A stretch of 64,000 nt of DNA from a bacterium Scap17 (GTDB lineage: Bacteria; Pseudomonadota; Gammaproteobacteria; Pseudomonadales; Halomonadaceae), in NCBI GenBank assembly GCA_013376735.1, contig VINJ01000001.1, positions 1,922,001 to 1,986,000 on the forward strand, in the 5' to 3' direction. A program made the translations under genes and the position numbers. Every line of letters begins with the position of its first letter. Within the stretch, counting starts at the first letter, position 1. Below the pieces are notes generated by a model. It saw only the letters and a program-made list of their open reading frames with translations. It was not told the DNA's origin and searched no databases. Below are positions 41,288 through 49,729 of the stretch, piece after piece.

Positions 41288-42107
41288 AGTTTCTGCGCTG
41301 GATAGCGCCTCATCCGACGCCGCTGTCTCCGAAAAGACTACTGTCACCGGGAGCGCTCCCGTTTCCGAGAAGGCAAAGTCACCGCTGGTCAGCCTGTCGG
41401 CGCTGACCAAGTCCTTCGGCGACGTGGCGGTCCTCAAGGGCATCGATCTCGAGGTGCGTCCGGGGGAAGTGGTGTCGATCATCGGGCGCAGCGGTTCCGG
41501 CAAGAGCACCTTGCTGCGCTGTATCAATCAGCTCGAACAGCATGACGGCGGCGCCATTCATGTCGCCGGCAAGCTGCTGGATGGTAGCGAGATGGACGCC
41601 GCCGCCCTGGCGCAGGATGTCGGCATGGTGTTCCAGAGCTTCAATCTGTTTCCTCACAAGCGCGTCGGCGAGAACGTGATGCTGGCGCCGATGCTGGTCA
41701 AGGGTATCGCTCGCGATGTCGCGGAGCGCGAGGCTCGCGAGATGCTGGCCAAGGTCGGGCTGGGGGAGAAATTCGATGCCTGGCCGAGTCAGCTCTCCGG
41801 TGGACAGCAGCAGCGGGTGGCGATCGCGCGCGCCCTGGCGATGCACCCCAAGGTGCTGCTCTGCGATGAGATCACCTCGGCGCTGGACCCGGAACTGGTC
41901 GGCGATGTGCTCAAGGTTCTGGAACAGCTCAAACGTGAGGGCATGACGCTGATTCTGGTCACCCACGAGATGAATTTCGCCCGCGATGTGGGGGATCGCG
42001 TGATCTTCATGCACCAGGGGCGCGTGCATGAGTCGGGCGATCCCGCGACGCTGTTCGCCAATCCGGCCACGGAAGAGCTGCGCCAGTTCCTCGGCGCGGT
42101 GCTATGA
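41271..42107 (+). CDS. ABC transporter ATP-binding protein (polar amino acid type)
   Basis: This 278-residue ATPase has Walker A IIGRSGSGKSTLLRCINQLE near residue 70, the Q-loop DVGMVFQSFNLFPHKRVGEN near 118, the signature LSGGQQQRVAIARALAMHPK near 173, Walker B VLLCDEITSALDPELVGDVL and the H-loop LVTHEMNFARDV. The glutamate after the Walker B aspartate is present. It carries a 38-residue Ser/Ala/Glu-rich N-terminal extension before the usual family start (LVSLSALTKSFGDVAVLKGI). Start ATG 41271 follows GGAGG at 8 nt, so the extension appears to be translated. It energises the adjacent permeases. Confidence 0.93.
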   Translation: MSLLAEVSALDSASSDAAVSEKTTVTGSAPVSEKAKSPLVSLSALTKSFGDVAVLKGIDLEVRPGEVVSIIGRSGSGKSTLLRCINQLEQHDGGAIHVAGKLLDGSEMDAAALAQDVGMVFQSFNLFPHKRVGENVMLAPMLVKGIARDVAEREAREMLAKVGLGEKFDAWPSQLSGGQQQRVAIARALAMHPKVLLCDEITSALDPELVGDVLKVLEQLKREGMTLILVTHEMNFARDVGDRVIFMHQGRVHESGDPATLFANPATEELRQFLGAVL

Positions 42108-42167
42108 GCGCAGCGTCTTGAGCGTGCAGCGGTGGACCACATCATGAGTCGAAAGGAGTCGCTCCGA

Positions 42168-43448
42168 GTGGACAAGCGTATCTATGTAGCGCCGGCACGT
42201 TTTTCGGGGCCGCGGAAACAGGGGCCGCTTGATGGTCAGAGACTGGTGGTGAAGGATCTGTTCGCGATCAAGGGCGAGCGCATCGGCCAAGGCAACCCTG
42301 ACCTGCTGGACAGTGCTCCCATCGAGCGGCAGACGGCGCCTGCTGTCCTCGCGCTTCAGCAGGCGGGGGCCGACTATCGAGCCCGCACCACCACCGATGA
42401 GCTGGCCTACAGCCTCAACGGCACCAACAGCCATTTCGGTACGCCGCAGAACCCACGCGCGCCGCTGAGATTACCGGGCGGCTCTAGCGTGGGCTCTGCG
42501 GTGGCGGTGGCGCGCGGCGAGGCGGAGATCGGTCTGGGCACCGATACCGGCGGCTCCATCCGCGTGCCGTCCAGTTACTGCGGGCTTTATGGGCTGCGCC
42601 CGACCCATGGCCGTATCAGCATGACCGGGCTCAAGCCGCTGGCGCCGCGCTTCGACACCGTCGGCTGGATGACGCGGGATCTGGCGACGCTGACGCAGGT
42701 CAGTGAAGTGCTGATGCCGGCGGCGACAGCCACCCGACTGCCTGCGCGCATCATCCTGCTGGTGCCGGAAGGGCTGGCCGCGGGGCCTTATCAGCGCCTG
42801 CTCGGGCCGATGTCCCGGCGCCTTGAGTCACTGGGCTTTCAGTGCGAGCGGCGCATGCTGAGCCAAGCCTTCATGGCACACGCCAGTGAAGCCTTCCGGA
42901 TTCTGCAGGGCTGCGAGATTCGGCGTACGCACCAGGCATGGCTGAGTACGCCGGAGCAGGGGCCCGAATCGCGCTGGCCGCGCCTCAACCCGGATATCGC
43001 GGCGCGTCTCAAATGGTGCATGACGCTAAGCGATAGCGATGAGCAGGCAGCAGAAGCCAAGGCAGGTGCCGTTCGCCGCTGGTATCGCCAGCAGCTGGCA
43101 GCCAGTCACCAGGAAGGCAGCGAGCCGCCAGGGGAGTCCGGCAGTCGCGCGTCTCATGCTCAGGCCGAAGCCACCAGCGAGGCGGTCTTCGTGCTGCCCA
43201 CCACGCCGGGCGCCTCACCTTTACTTGGCGCTAGTCTAGAGGTGATGGAGGCCTATCGTCATCGCCTGATGGGACTCACCGCGCTGGCGGGCTTGAACGG
43301 TGCGCCGCAGCTGAGTCTGCCGTGGCTTGCCGACACGACGGCACGCCTGCCACAGGAAGCCGCGCCCCCGCCCTGGGGCGTGTCATTGCTGGGCCTGCCG
43401 GGACGCGATGAGAGCCTGCTGGCCTTGGCCCGCATGTTGGAAGACTGA
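42168..43448 (+). CDS. Amidase signature family hydrolase
   Basis: This 426-residue Ser-Ser-Lys hydrolase has the catalytic Lys in QRLVVKDLFAIKGERIGQGN near residue 25, the glycine-rich signature LPGGSSVGSAVAVARGEAEI near 105, and the second serine with the nucleophile in TDTGGSIRVPSSYCGLYGLR near 125. I place the start at GTG 42168, which has AAGGAG at 9 nt; an ATG at 42144 lacks a ribosome site. The enzyme is shorter than GatA (about 480) and has a Glu/Ser-rich insert near 315-345. It is last in the transporter operon, so it probably hydrolyses the imported amide or ureide. Allophanate or oxalurate-type substrates are possible. A 20-bp tandem repeat spans its stop codon. Confidence 0.82.
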   Translation: MDKRIYVAPARFSGPRKQGPLDGQRLVVKDLFAIKGERIGQGNPDLLDSAPIERQTAPAVLALQQAGADYRARTTTDELAYSLNGTNSHFGTPQNPRAPLRLPGGSSVGSAVAVARGEAEIGLGTDTGGSIRVPSSYCGLYGLRPTHGRISMTGLKPLAPRFDTVGWMTRDLATLTQVSEVLMPAATATRLPARIILLVPEGLAAGPYQRLLGPMSRRLESLGFQCERRMLSQAFMAHASEAFRILQGCEIRRTHQAWLSTPEQGPESRWPRLNPDIAARLKWCMTLSDSDEQAAEAKAGAVRRWYRQQLAASHQEGSEPPGESGSRASHAQAEATSEAVFVLPTTPGASPLLGASLEVMEAYRHRLMGLTALAGLNGAPQLSLPWLADTTARLPQEAAPPPWGVSLLGLPGRDESLLALARMLED

Positions 43449-43472
43449 CCAGCATGTTGGAAAACTGACCAG
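43433..43472. repeat. 20-bp tandem repeat across the amidase stop codon
   Basis: CATGTTGGAAGACTGACCAG (43433-43452) is followed directly by CATGTTGGAAAACTGACCAG (43453-43472), one mismatch. The first copy encodes the last residues (MLED) and stop. The second lies just outside the gene. Confidence 0.9.
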
Positions 43473-43515
43473 CGCTGCCTTGTAGGTGCGATTGCAGACA
43501 TTGTCTGAAGTTGAA

Positions 43516-43553
43516 CAGAAACGCCGCATCCCGAAAGGGTTGCGGCGTTTCTG
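43516..43553. terminator. Bidirectional Rho-independent terminator
   Basis: A perfect 13-bp stem (CAGAAACGCCGCA with its complement) encloses a loop that itself contains CCC/GGG. A GTTTCTG tail lies on one side and A-rich sequence on the other. It separates the amidase from the convergent puuE. Confidence 0.88.
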
Positions 43554-43579
43554 GTGCTGGCGTTTGAAGGGATGGTATG

Positions 43580-44533
43580 TCAGCTGGCGGGGGGATAGGG
43601 ATGCTCGCGTTGCCAGTGCTCTGCGATATCGATGCGTCGCGTGATCCATACCTTGTCATGCGACTGAACGTAGTCGAGGAAGCGTTTCAGCGCCGCGAAG
43701 CGTCCCGGGCGGCCGGCGATCCGGCAGTGCAGCCCGACGGAGAGCATCTTGGGTGCGGTGTCGCCCTCGGCATAGAGCACATCGAAGGCATCGCGCAGGT
43801 ACTGGAAGAAGTCCTCGCCGCTATTGAAGCCCTGGGCGGTGGCGAAGCGCATGTCATTGGTGTCCAGGGTGTAGGGCACGACGAGATGCGGCACCTGCTC
43901 GCCATTGGCGGTGGTCACCTCCATCCACAGCGGCAGGTCATCGCCATAGTAGTCGCTGTCGTAGGTGAAGCCGCCGTGTTCCACCACCAGACGGCGGGTA
44001 TTGGGGCTGTCACGTCCGGTATACCAGCCCTGCGGCGCATGGCCGACCAGCTCGCGATAGCTTTCCACCGCGCGTTCCAGGTGGGCGCGCTCATGGGCCT
44101 CATCCATATGCTGGTAATGAATCCAGCGCCAGCCATGACTGGCGATCTCGTGGCCGTCCTCGAGGAAACGCGCCACCAGATCCGGATGGCGAGCCAGCGC
44201 CATGCCGACCCCGAAGACCGTCAGCGACAATTCCCGGCGCTTGAATTCATCCAGAATCCGCCACACGCCACTGCGCGAGCCATATTCGTAGATCGACTCC
44301 ATGCTCATGTGCCGCGCGGGGTAGGCCTCGGCACCGATGATCTCGGAGAGAAACTTCTCGCTCTCGCTATCGCCGTGCAGCACGCAGTTCTCGCCGCCTT
44401 CCTCATAGTTGAGCACGAACTGGACCGCGATCTTCGCGCCACCCGGCCAGTTGGCATGGGGGGGATTGGCACCATAACCGATCAGATCACGCGGATAGTC
44501 GTCGCCCCACAGGGCGTTGTCGTTGTCTGGCAT
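43580..44533 (-). CDS. puuE: Allantoinase PuuE (cofactor-independent, polysaccharide-deacetylase fold)
   Basis: This 317-residue enzyme opens allantoin to allantoate. It has the NodB-like fold rather than the amidohydrolase fold of AllB. Features are DYPRDLIGYGANPPHANWPG near residue 8, VQFVLNYEEGGENCVLHGDS near 35, and EDGHEIASHGWRWIHYQHMD near 107, with the His pair that lines the active site in this family, then GWYTGRDSPNTRRLV and the late SVGLHCRIAGRPGRFAALKR. Start ATG 44533 has AAGGAAG at 8 nt. It is monocistronic, behind a sigma-54-like promoter that lies before the helicase gene stop. It supplies the allantoate used by AllC. Confidence 0.93.
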   Translation of the reverse strand: MPDNDNALWGDDYPRDLIGYGANPPHANWPGGAKIAVQFVLNYEEGGENCVLHGDSESEKFLSEIIGAEAYPARHMSMESIYEYGSRSGVWRILDEFKRRELSLTVFGVGMALARHPDLVARFLEDGHEIASHGWRWIHYQHMDEAHERAHLERAVESYRELVGHAPQGWYTGRDSPNTRRLVVEHGGFTYDSDYYGDDLPLWMEVTTANGEQVPHLVVPYTLDTNDMRFATAQGFNSGEDFFQYLRDAFDVLYAEGDTAPKMLSVGLHCRIAGRPGRFAALKRFLDYVQSHDKVWITRRIDIAEHWQREHPYPPAS

Positions 44534-44615
44534 CGTGCGGCTTCCTTGCGGGTGGCTAACGAAATGAAGAGCGAAGACAAGAGCGATATGAAGACCCAAG
44601 TACTCTCCATTGATG

Positions 44616-44631
44616 TGCAGGCTTTGTGCCA
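44616..44631 (-). promoter_or_regulatory. Candidate sigma-54 promoter of puuE
   Basis: The minus strand reads TGGCACAAAGCCTGCA: a perfect TGGCAC -24 box, GG-N10-GC spacing and CTGCA in place of TTGCA. The start is predicted near 44605, 72 nt before the puuE ATG. Confidence 0.6.
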
Positions 44632-44670
44632 TCACGGCGCATCGTGGCGGCGTCACGCTTGCATCCCGCA

Positions 44671-47556
44671 TCAATTCGTCGGTGTCCACCAGCGAGGCAG
44701 CAACCGTGCGACTTCCGGGCGCATGAAGCGGTCATCGATCAAGTGGATCACGCCCTGATCCTGCTCGCTGCGAATCACTCGGCCGGCAGCCTGCACCACT
44801 CTGGTGAGCCCCGGGTACAGATAGGTGCAGTCATCGGCATTCAATGGCTGGATGACCGGGCGAGGTGCGCGCGTATCATCGCGTGGGTCGCCTTCGGCCT
44901 GTTGCGGCTGGCTACGCCGCTGTGCGTCGTTGTCGAGCCACGTGGCCAGACGCTGCTTGAGTGCTTCATTCTCGGGGCTGAAACCGGCCAGTCCCAGGGT
45001 GGCGATGAAGGCCCCGATCAAGCGCGAGCCGGGCAGATCGATCCCTTCGCCGAACGCGCCACCCAGTACTGCGAAGCCGATGCCTTGGCCGTCGGGCGTG
45101 AAGCGCTGAATGAAGCCGGTGCGCTCAGCCTCCGTCATGGCGCGGGTCTGGCGCCATTGAGGAATCTCCGGCGCCAGCTGTTGCAGGGTGCTGGCGACCT
45201 GCTCCAGATAGACGAAGCTCGAGAAGAACGCCAGATAGTTGCCCGGGCGCTGCCGGTATTGGCGCGCCATCAATTCGGCGATCGGCCGACAGGAGGCGTC
45301 GCGATCCCGCAGGCGTGTCGAGATCCGATGACGACTGACCTGCACCTGGGTCGCGGTGAAGGGGGAATCGACACTCAGCCAGACGGCATCGTCCGCCAGA
45401 CCCAGCAGGCGATGGTGATAGGCCGGTGGATTGAGCGTGGCCGAGAACAGCAAGGTGGCGTGACTGGCGCGCAGACGGGGTACCAGCCACGGCGCCGGGC
45501 TGACGCAGCGCAGTCGCGGCTGGATCTGTTGCACGCTGCGCCCGCGGGCCTTGCGTGGTCGGGTTGCTGTTCCTGCTTCTCCTCCTGCTTCTGCTTCTGC
45601 ATCCGATGCTGCGCCGCAACTCGAGCTTGAATCGCTGGCGAGTGATGCTTGCCGCGCAGGGGGCGTGGCGGCGAGTTCGACCTCGAACAGCGAGTGATCG
45701 CCGAAGCCTTCGGCGAGTCGCGCCAGTGTCAGTGCCGCAAAGTAGGCCTCCATCATCTCGACATCGGGTTCCACACGGCGCCTGGCCGTGGTGGAGCCGG
45801 AGATTGTCGTTGCAGTGCCTGAAACAGTAGTGCCCGGAGCAGCAGAGGAAGCATCGCTTGCGATCAGACCCAGCTGTTCGTGGGCTTGTGTGGCTGTGAC
45901 TCTCGCTGGCTGTTGCCTGTCCGCAGCAGGGGATGCGGCCTTGTCAGGCTCTGCCAACCAGTCACCCATTGCGCCGGTCCACTGGCTCAAGGCCTTGAGG
46001 AAGTCGCCGGGCAGAGCCTCCAGCGCAAGTCGCTGGGCCTTGCGGCCTTCGTCCCTGCTATCGACCTTGCTTGTCTGTGTAGCACCTTCAGTACCCTGCT
46101 CGAGCTGCTCCAGCGCGCGCCATTGGCGAGCCAGCGCACGTGAGGCCGAGCGCAGCGGGGCCGGATGGCCCGTGCGGCTCAACTGCTTGAGCAGAAAGTG
46201 GAACTGGCGCGCGTCGAGCTCGGTGCTGTACATGCCGCGGGCGCGCTCGATGAGATTGTGGCTCTCATCGACCAGTACCACCGTGCACCAGTCATTGGCC
46301 TGGGTCAGGGCGAACAGCAGCGCATGACTGTCGAAGTAGTGGTTATGGTCGCCGATGATGACATCCGCCCAACGCGAGAGCTCCTGGGCGAGAAAATAGG
46401 GGCAGATGTCATGGGCCAGGGCGTGGCGGCGTGTCGTCGCCAGATTCAGGGGCCGTCGGTCGGCGAGGGCGGCGTCGCGCGCCGCGGGCAGGCGATCATA
46501 GAACCCGCGCGCCAGCGGGCAGGACTCGCCATGACAGGCGAGGGACGGGTGCTCGCAGGCCTTGCTGCGCGCGCCCAGTTCCAGAATGCGCAGCGGTGTC
46601 GCCGGTGCCTTTTCCTGCCCTTCGCTGTCATCAGCGGCTGGTGCCAAGGTGGCCAGTGCGTCGAGTGCCAGGGCGCGCCCCGGGGTGCGGGCGGTGAGGT
46701 AGAAGAGCCTGTCCGTGCCGCTTGCGGGCATCGCGCGCAGTGCCGGATACAGCGTCGCCAGGGTCTTGCCGGTGCCGGTAGGTGCCTCGGCCAGAAGCTC
46801 GCGGCCGGTCATCACCGCCTTGTAGGCATGCTCGGCCAGTTGGCGTTGCCCGGGGCGCCAGCTCGGCCACGGAAAGGCCAGGCGGCTCAGCGCGCTGTCG
46901 CGGGCACTGCGATGGGCCAGCTCATTGGCGGCGAATTCGCTGAAGCGTGCCGCCAGACGTGCCAGCTCCGCCTCCAGCGCCTCACGGCTCCACCAGGCTT
47001 CCAGACGCTGCTCATCATGCTGCGCCTTGCGGCTTTTGGGGCCAGTCTGGTCAGTCTGCTCGTCTCGATCATCCAGGGCGCCCGCGTCCTGCTCGTTCTG
47101 CTCATCCTTGCTGGCCTTGGCGCCCCTGGGCGCATCCGCCGCGATGTCCAGATAGACCAGCGCCAGCGTGATGCCTTCGAGGTCTCGGCTGCGACACATC
47201 AGGGCACCGTAGACGCGTGCCTGGGCCCAGTGCAGGGCACGATGGTGTGTGGGCTGGCGGGAGAGGTCGCCGCGATGGGTCTTGATCTCCTCGAGGCAGT
47301 TGCGCCCGGGATCATAGCCATCGGCGCGCCCACGGATGGTCAGGTTGCCGATGTCACCGCTGAGCGAGATCTCGCTTTCATAGTCCTTGCCGCGTCGGCG
47401 CACGACACGTTGGTGACCACGGATGCCCTGCTGGGCAGTGGGCGATGGCGTGAAGCGTAGATCCAGATCGCCCTCGCGCGCGGCAAAGGCGCACAGTTCA
47501 CGCACCGCGATCCGGTAGCGTGCGGGCTCAGCGTGGGTATCGTCCGCCTTGATCAT
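44671..47556 (-). CDS. XPD/DinG-like ATP-dependent DNA helicase with N-terminal nuclease-like domain
   Basis: This 961-residue protein begins MIKADDTHAEPARYRIAVRE. Residues about 1-150 form a PD-(D/E)xK-like domain (RGRADGYDPGRNCLEEIKTH, D...E-x-K). The helicase core has Walker A ELLAEAPTGTGKTLATLYPA near 250, an iron-sulfur cysteine set (ACEHPSLACHGESC near 320 and a fourth Cys in DICPYFL), a DESH box (VVLVDESHNLIERARGMYST near 415) and motif VI near the end (YPGLTRVVQAAGRVIRSEQD). The middle contains low-complexity inserts around residues 560-600 and 700. Start ATG 47556 overlaps the FAN1-like gene (ATGA). Helicase and nuclease together suggest DNA repair, possibly of interstrand crosslinks; this is inference from domain content. 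Confidence 0.88.
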   Translation of the reverse strand: MIKADDTHAEPARYRIAVRELCAFAAREGDLDLRFTPSPTAQQGIRGHQRVVRRRGKDYESEISLSGDIGNLTIRGRADGYDPGRNCLEEIKTHRGDLSRQPTHHRALHWAQARVYGALMCRSRDLEGITLALVYLDIAADAPRGAKASKDEQNEQDAGALDDRDEQTDQTGPKSRKAQHDEQRLEAWWSREALEAELARLAARFSEFAANELAHRSARDSALSRLAFPWPSWRPGQRQLAEHAYKAVMTGRELLAEAPTGTGKTLATLYPALRAMPASGTDRLFYLTARTPGRALALDALATLAPAADDSEGQEKAPATPLRILELGARSKACEHPSLACHGESCPLARGFYDRLPAARDAALADRRPLNLATTRRHALAHDICPYFLAQELSRWADVIIGDHNHYFDSHALLFALTQANDWCTVVLVDESHNLIERARGMYSTELDARQFHFLLKQLSRTGHPAPLRSASRALARQWRALEQLEQGTEGATQTSKVDSRDEGRKAQRLALEALPGDFLKALSQWTGAMGDWLAEPDKAASPAADRQQPARVTATQAHEQLGLIASDASSAAPGTTVSGTATTISGSTTARRRVEPDVEMMEAYFAALTLARLAEGFGDHSLFEVELAATPPARQASLASDSSSSCGAASDAEAEAGGEAGTATRPRKARGRSVQQIQPRLRCVSPAPWLVPRLRASHATLLFSATLNPPAYHHRLLGLADDAVWLSVDSPFTATQVQVSRHRISTRLRDRDASCRPIAELMARQYRQRPGNYLAFFSSFVYLEQVASTLQQLAPEIPQWRQTRAMTEAERTGFIQRFTPDGQGIGFAVLGGAFGEGIDLPGSRLIGAFIATLGLAGFSPENEALKQRLATWLDNDAQRRSQPQQAEGDPRDDTRAPRPVIQPLNADDCTYLYPGLTRVVQAAGRVIRSEQDQGVIHLIDDRFMRPEVARLLPRWWTPTN

Positions 47557-49439
47557 GATGTAGGAGGTGCCTTGTGCCGAGAGCATTCGTCCACTGAGGC
47601 CTCGGCTGTACTCTGCCACTCGACTCGACATTCCAGCGCCGGAATCGCATGGCGTGCGAACAGGGCCAGCCATTGACGCTGGTTGTCCTGCAGACGGTCG
47701 GTGGGCGCCTTGACCTCGATCAGCCGATAACGGTCGGTGCTGTGCTCGGGGAAGAACTGGATCAGGTCTGGCAGGCCGGCGCGATGTTCGCGAGGGTTGG
47801 CCAGCAGGTGGCGGAAACAGGCTTCCAGATGCGCGGGCGGAATGCAGTCCAGTGCGTGGTTCAGCAGTTCCTCGCTCAATAGCTCCCAGTGCACGAAGGG
47901 TGCCTGAATGCCCTGTTTCTGCTGGTGGCGTTCACGAATCACCTTCCGGTAGCTTTCGTCCTTCAGACGCGCGAAGCAGGCCTCGAAATCGGCCTGGCGA
48001 CGGCTGACGAAATCAGGGCGGTAGAGGTCCGCCGGGCCGGTATGGAAGGCGTGGAAGAAGGCCCCCGGCAAGGGAGCGAACAGCGCCTCCCAGCACAGCA
48101 GGGTGAAGAGCGCGGGAATCAGGCCATTCTCGACATAGAAGACCGGTGCCTCGGGCGTGGCCAAGGCATGGGCGGCCGCGCGCTCGACGCCGTGGATGCC
48201 GTCAGCCGCCGAGGTGGCAAGATCGGGCACCGTGAGGGTGATCTGCGGCGTGGTCGGCGCCTTGGCGCGTCTGGGCGCGGGCAATCCGAGGCCACGACAC
48301 AGACGCGGCAGGGCGCGTTCGAGTGCCAGTTGCTCGTCCAGCGTGATCTCGGCGCGCGCCAATCGCTCGCTGGCCAGCGCGTGGGCTGTGCTGATATCGC
48401 CAGACAGCTCCAGCGCTCTCACCCGGCGCGGCATGGCACGCGGGGCATACGCGGAGTCCTCGAGACAGGCGTACTGGCGGGCAGCCGCCTGATGCCAGCC
48501 CTGACGCTCGGCGTCGCGGGCCAGCGAGAAGCGCAGGCGGTCACGCCGCTGCACCAGCCAGGCATTGGCACGATCATCAATAGCGCGCCCGTCGGTGGCA
48601 TGAGCGTCAATGAGCTGATGAGGCACCGACGGCTCAGTGATGATCTCATCTTCCGCTGCAAACGGCGTTGCATCCAGCGCCGCAACGATGCGCTGCCAGT
48701 GCCGCTCAAGTTCAGCGTTCGCCGTGCGGTCCAGCCGCTCGCTGGCTTGCTGCCAGTCCTCACGCAGTTGCTCCAGCGCCAGGTAGTGATCCACCTCCCA
48801 GCAGTGGGTGAAGGCGCGCGAGGCCGGCGACAGGGCGACCGTCTCACAGCGCAGCAGACCCAGCTCGCTGAGTACGAAGTCCGACAGGTTCTGGCGCAGG
48901 TTGCCGAAGAACATCAGGCTCAGGCGTCGCGACAGCTCACCCAGCCCGACACTCAAGGTGTCGGCGGCGGGGTCGTTCAACCACGTTGGCAGTGGCCGTG
49001 GCGTGATGTCACCCAGCAGCTCGCTGAGGGCATCATGCATACGGCGCTTGGGTGTACTTCTGTGCAGCTCGGGAAAGGCTGCCCGGAGGCGCGGCAAGGT
49101 CACCAGCGCCAGCATCTCGTCCAGCGTCAGATCGGCATTGTGGCGGCACAGACCGTCAGGCGTGGCACTGTCGGCGAGCGGTGTGATCAATGGCTGGCTT
49201 GCCGCCTCGATCGCACCGATCTCGGCATAGTGCAGCTGTGAGCGCTCGAAATGATCGCCCTTGCGCATCAGCAGTCGCACCAGCAAGGCCCGCGACGCAT
49301 CCGGCAGACGCGTGATGGCGTCCACCGTGGCACGCTCCGTCTCTGTCAGCAGATCGGCGTGACACTGGCAGACCCAGTCGATCAGGGTGTCGAAGTTGGC
49401 CAGGTAGTAGCGTGGATTGTCGAGGGGAGCGGCTTGCAT
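47553..49439 (-). CDS. FAN1-type VRR-NUC nuclease
   Basis: This 628-residue protein is a bacterial FAN1 homologue, a structure-specific 5' flap endo/exonuclease. It has the N-terminal SAP-like element (LPDASRALLVRLLMRKGDHF near 47, then ERSQLHYAEIG), helical repeats in the middle, and the C-terminal VRR-NUC motif: GLPDLIQFFPEHSTDRYRLI (PD) leading to EVKAPTDRLQDNQRQWLALF (E-x-K, then DxLxxxQ). All catalytic residues (D, E, K, Q) are present. Start ATG 49439. It is first of a two-gene unit with the helicase. An A/T-rich 13-bp palindrome lies 54 bp upstream. FAN1 enzymes act on interstrand crosslinks; that role here is by homology. Confidence 0.9.
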   Translation of the reverse strand: MQAAPLDNPRYYLANFDTLIDWVCQCHADLLTETERATVDAITRLPDASRALLVRLLMRKGDHFERSQLHYAEIGAIEAASQPLITPLADSATPDGLCRHNADLTLDEMLALVTLPRLRAAFPELHRSTPKRRMHDALSELLGDITPRPLPTWLNDPAADTLSVGLGELSRRLSLMFFGNLRQNLSDFVLSELGLLRCETVALSPASRAFTHCWEVDHYLALEQLREDWQQASERLDRTANAELERHWQRIVAALDATPFAAEDEIITEPSVPHQLIDAHATDGRAIDDRANAWLVQRRDRLRFSLARDAERQGWHQAAARQYACLEDSAYAPRAMPRRVRALELSGDISTAHALASERLARAEITLDEQLALERALPRLCRGLGLPAPRRAKAPTTPQITLTVPDLATSAADGIHGVERAAAHALATPEAPVFYVENGLIPALFTLLCWEALFAPLPGAFFHAFHTGPADLYRPDFVSRRQADFEACFARLKDESYRKVIRERHQQKQGIQAPFVHWELLSEELLNHALDCIPPAHLEACFRHLLANPREHRAGLPDLIQFFPEHSTDRYRLIEVKAPTDRLQDNQRQWLALFARHAIPALECRVEWQSTAEASVDECSRHKAPPTS

Positions 49440-49492
49440 GGCGACCTGTCGAAGTGGCGGGCAGTGCAGCGGTTGCCCGAAAGCATGGGGTT

Positions 49493-49505
49493 ATATACAG
49501 TATAT
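49493..49505. promoter_or_regulatory. A/T-rich palindrome upstream of the FAN1-helicase unit
   Basis: ATATACAGTATAT (arms ATATAC/GTATAT around A) is the most A/T-rich spot nearby. On the minus strand it reads ATACTGTATAT, like half of a LexA box (CTGTATAT), but the second half is absent. It may instead provide the -10 element. Confidence 0.35.
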
Positions 49506-49729
49506 GGCCATCTATCGTGCTGCAATCTCTTGCAAAGCCTGTCACGAGTCACCACCTGACCCTCATCCAGTGATAAAATCGTTTCATCTGCATGTCTTGA
49601 AAGCTTCATGACACGACAGGTGGGCAGGCGTGACAGCGCGCCGACCGCGATTCCTCCCCTCGGAGGCATTTCCGCGATGGTTCAGGATGGGCCATCGATC
49701 ATCATTCAAGCAGGGCAGGAAGGCAGTCC

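Noticed and set aside
49489-49510. LexA (SOS) box upstream of the FAN1-helicase unit.
   Set aside because: Only the half CTGTATAT is present; the matching ACAG half at the correct spacing is missing.
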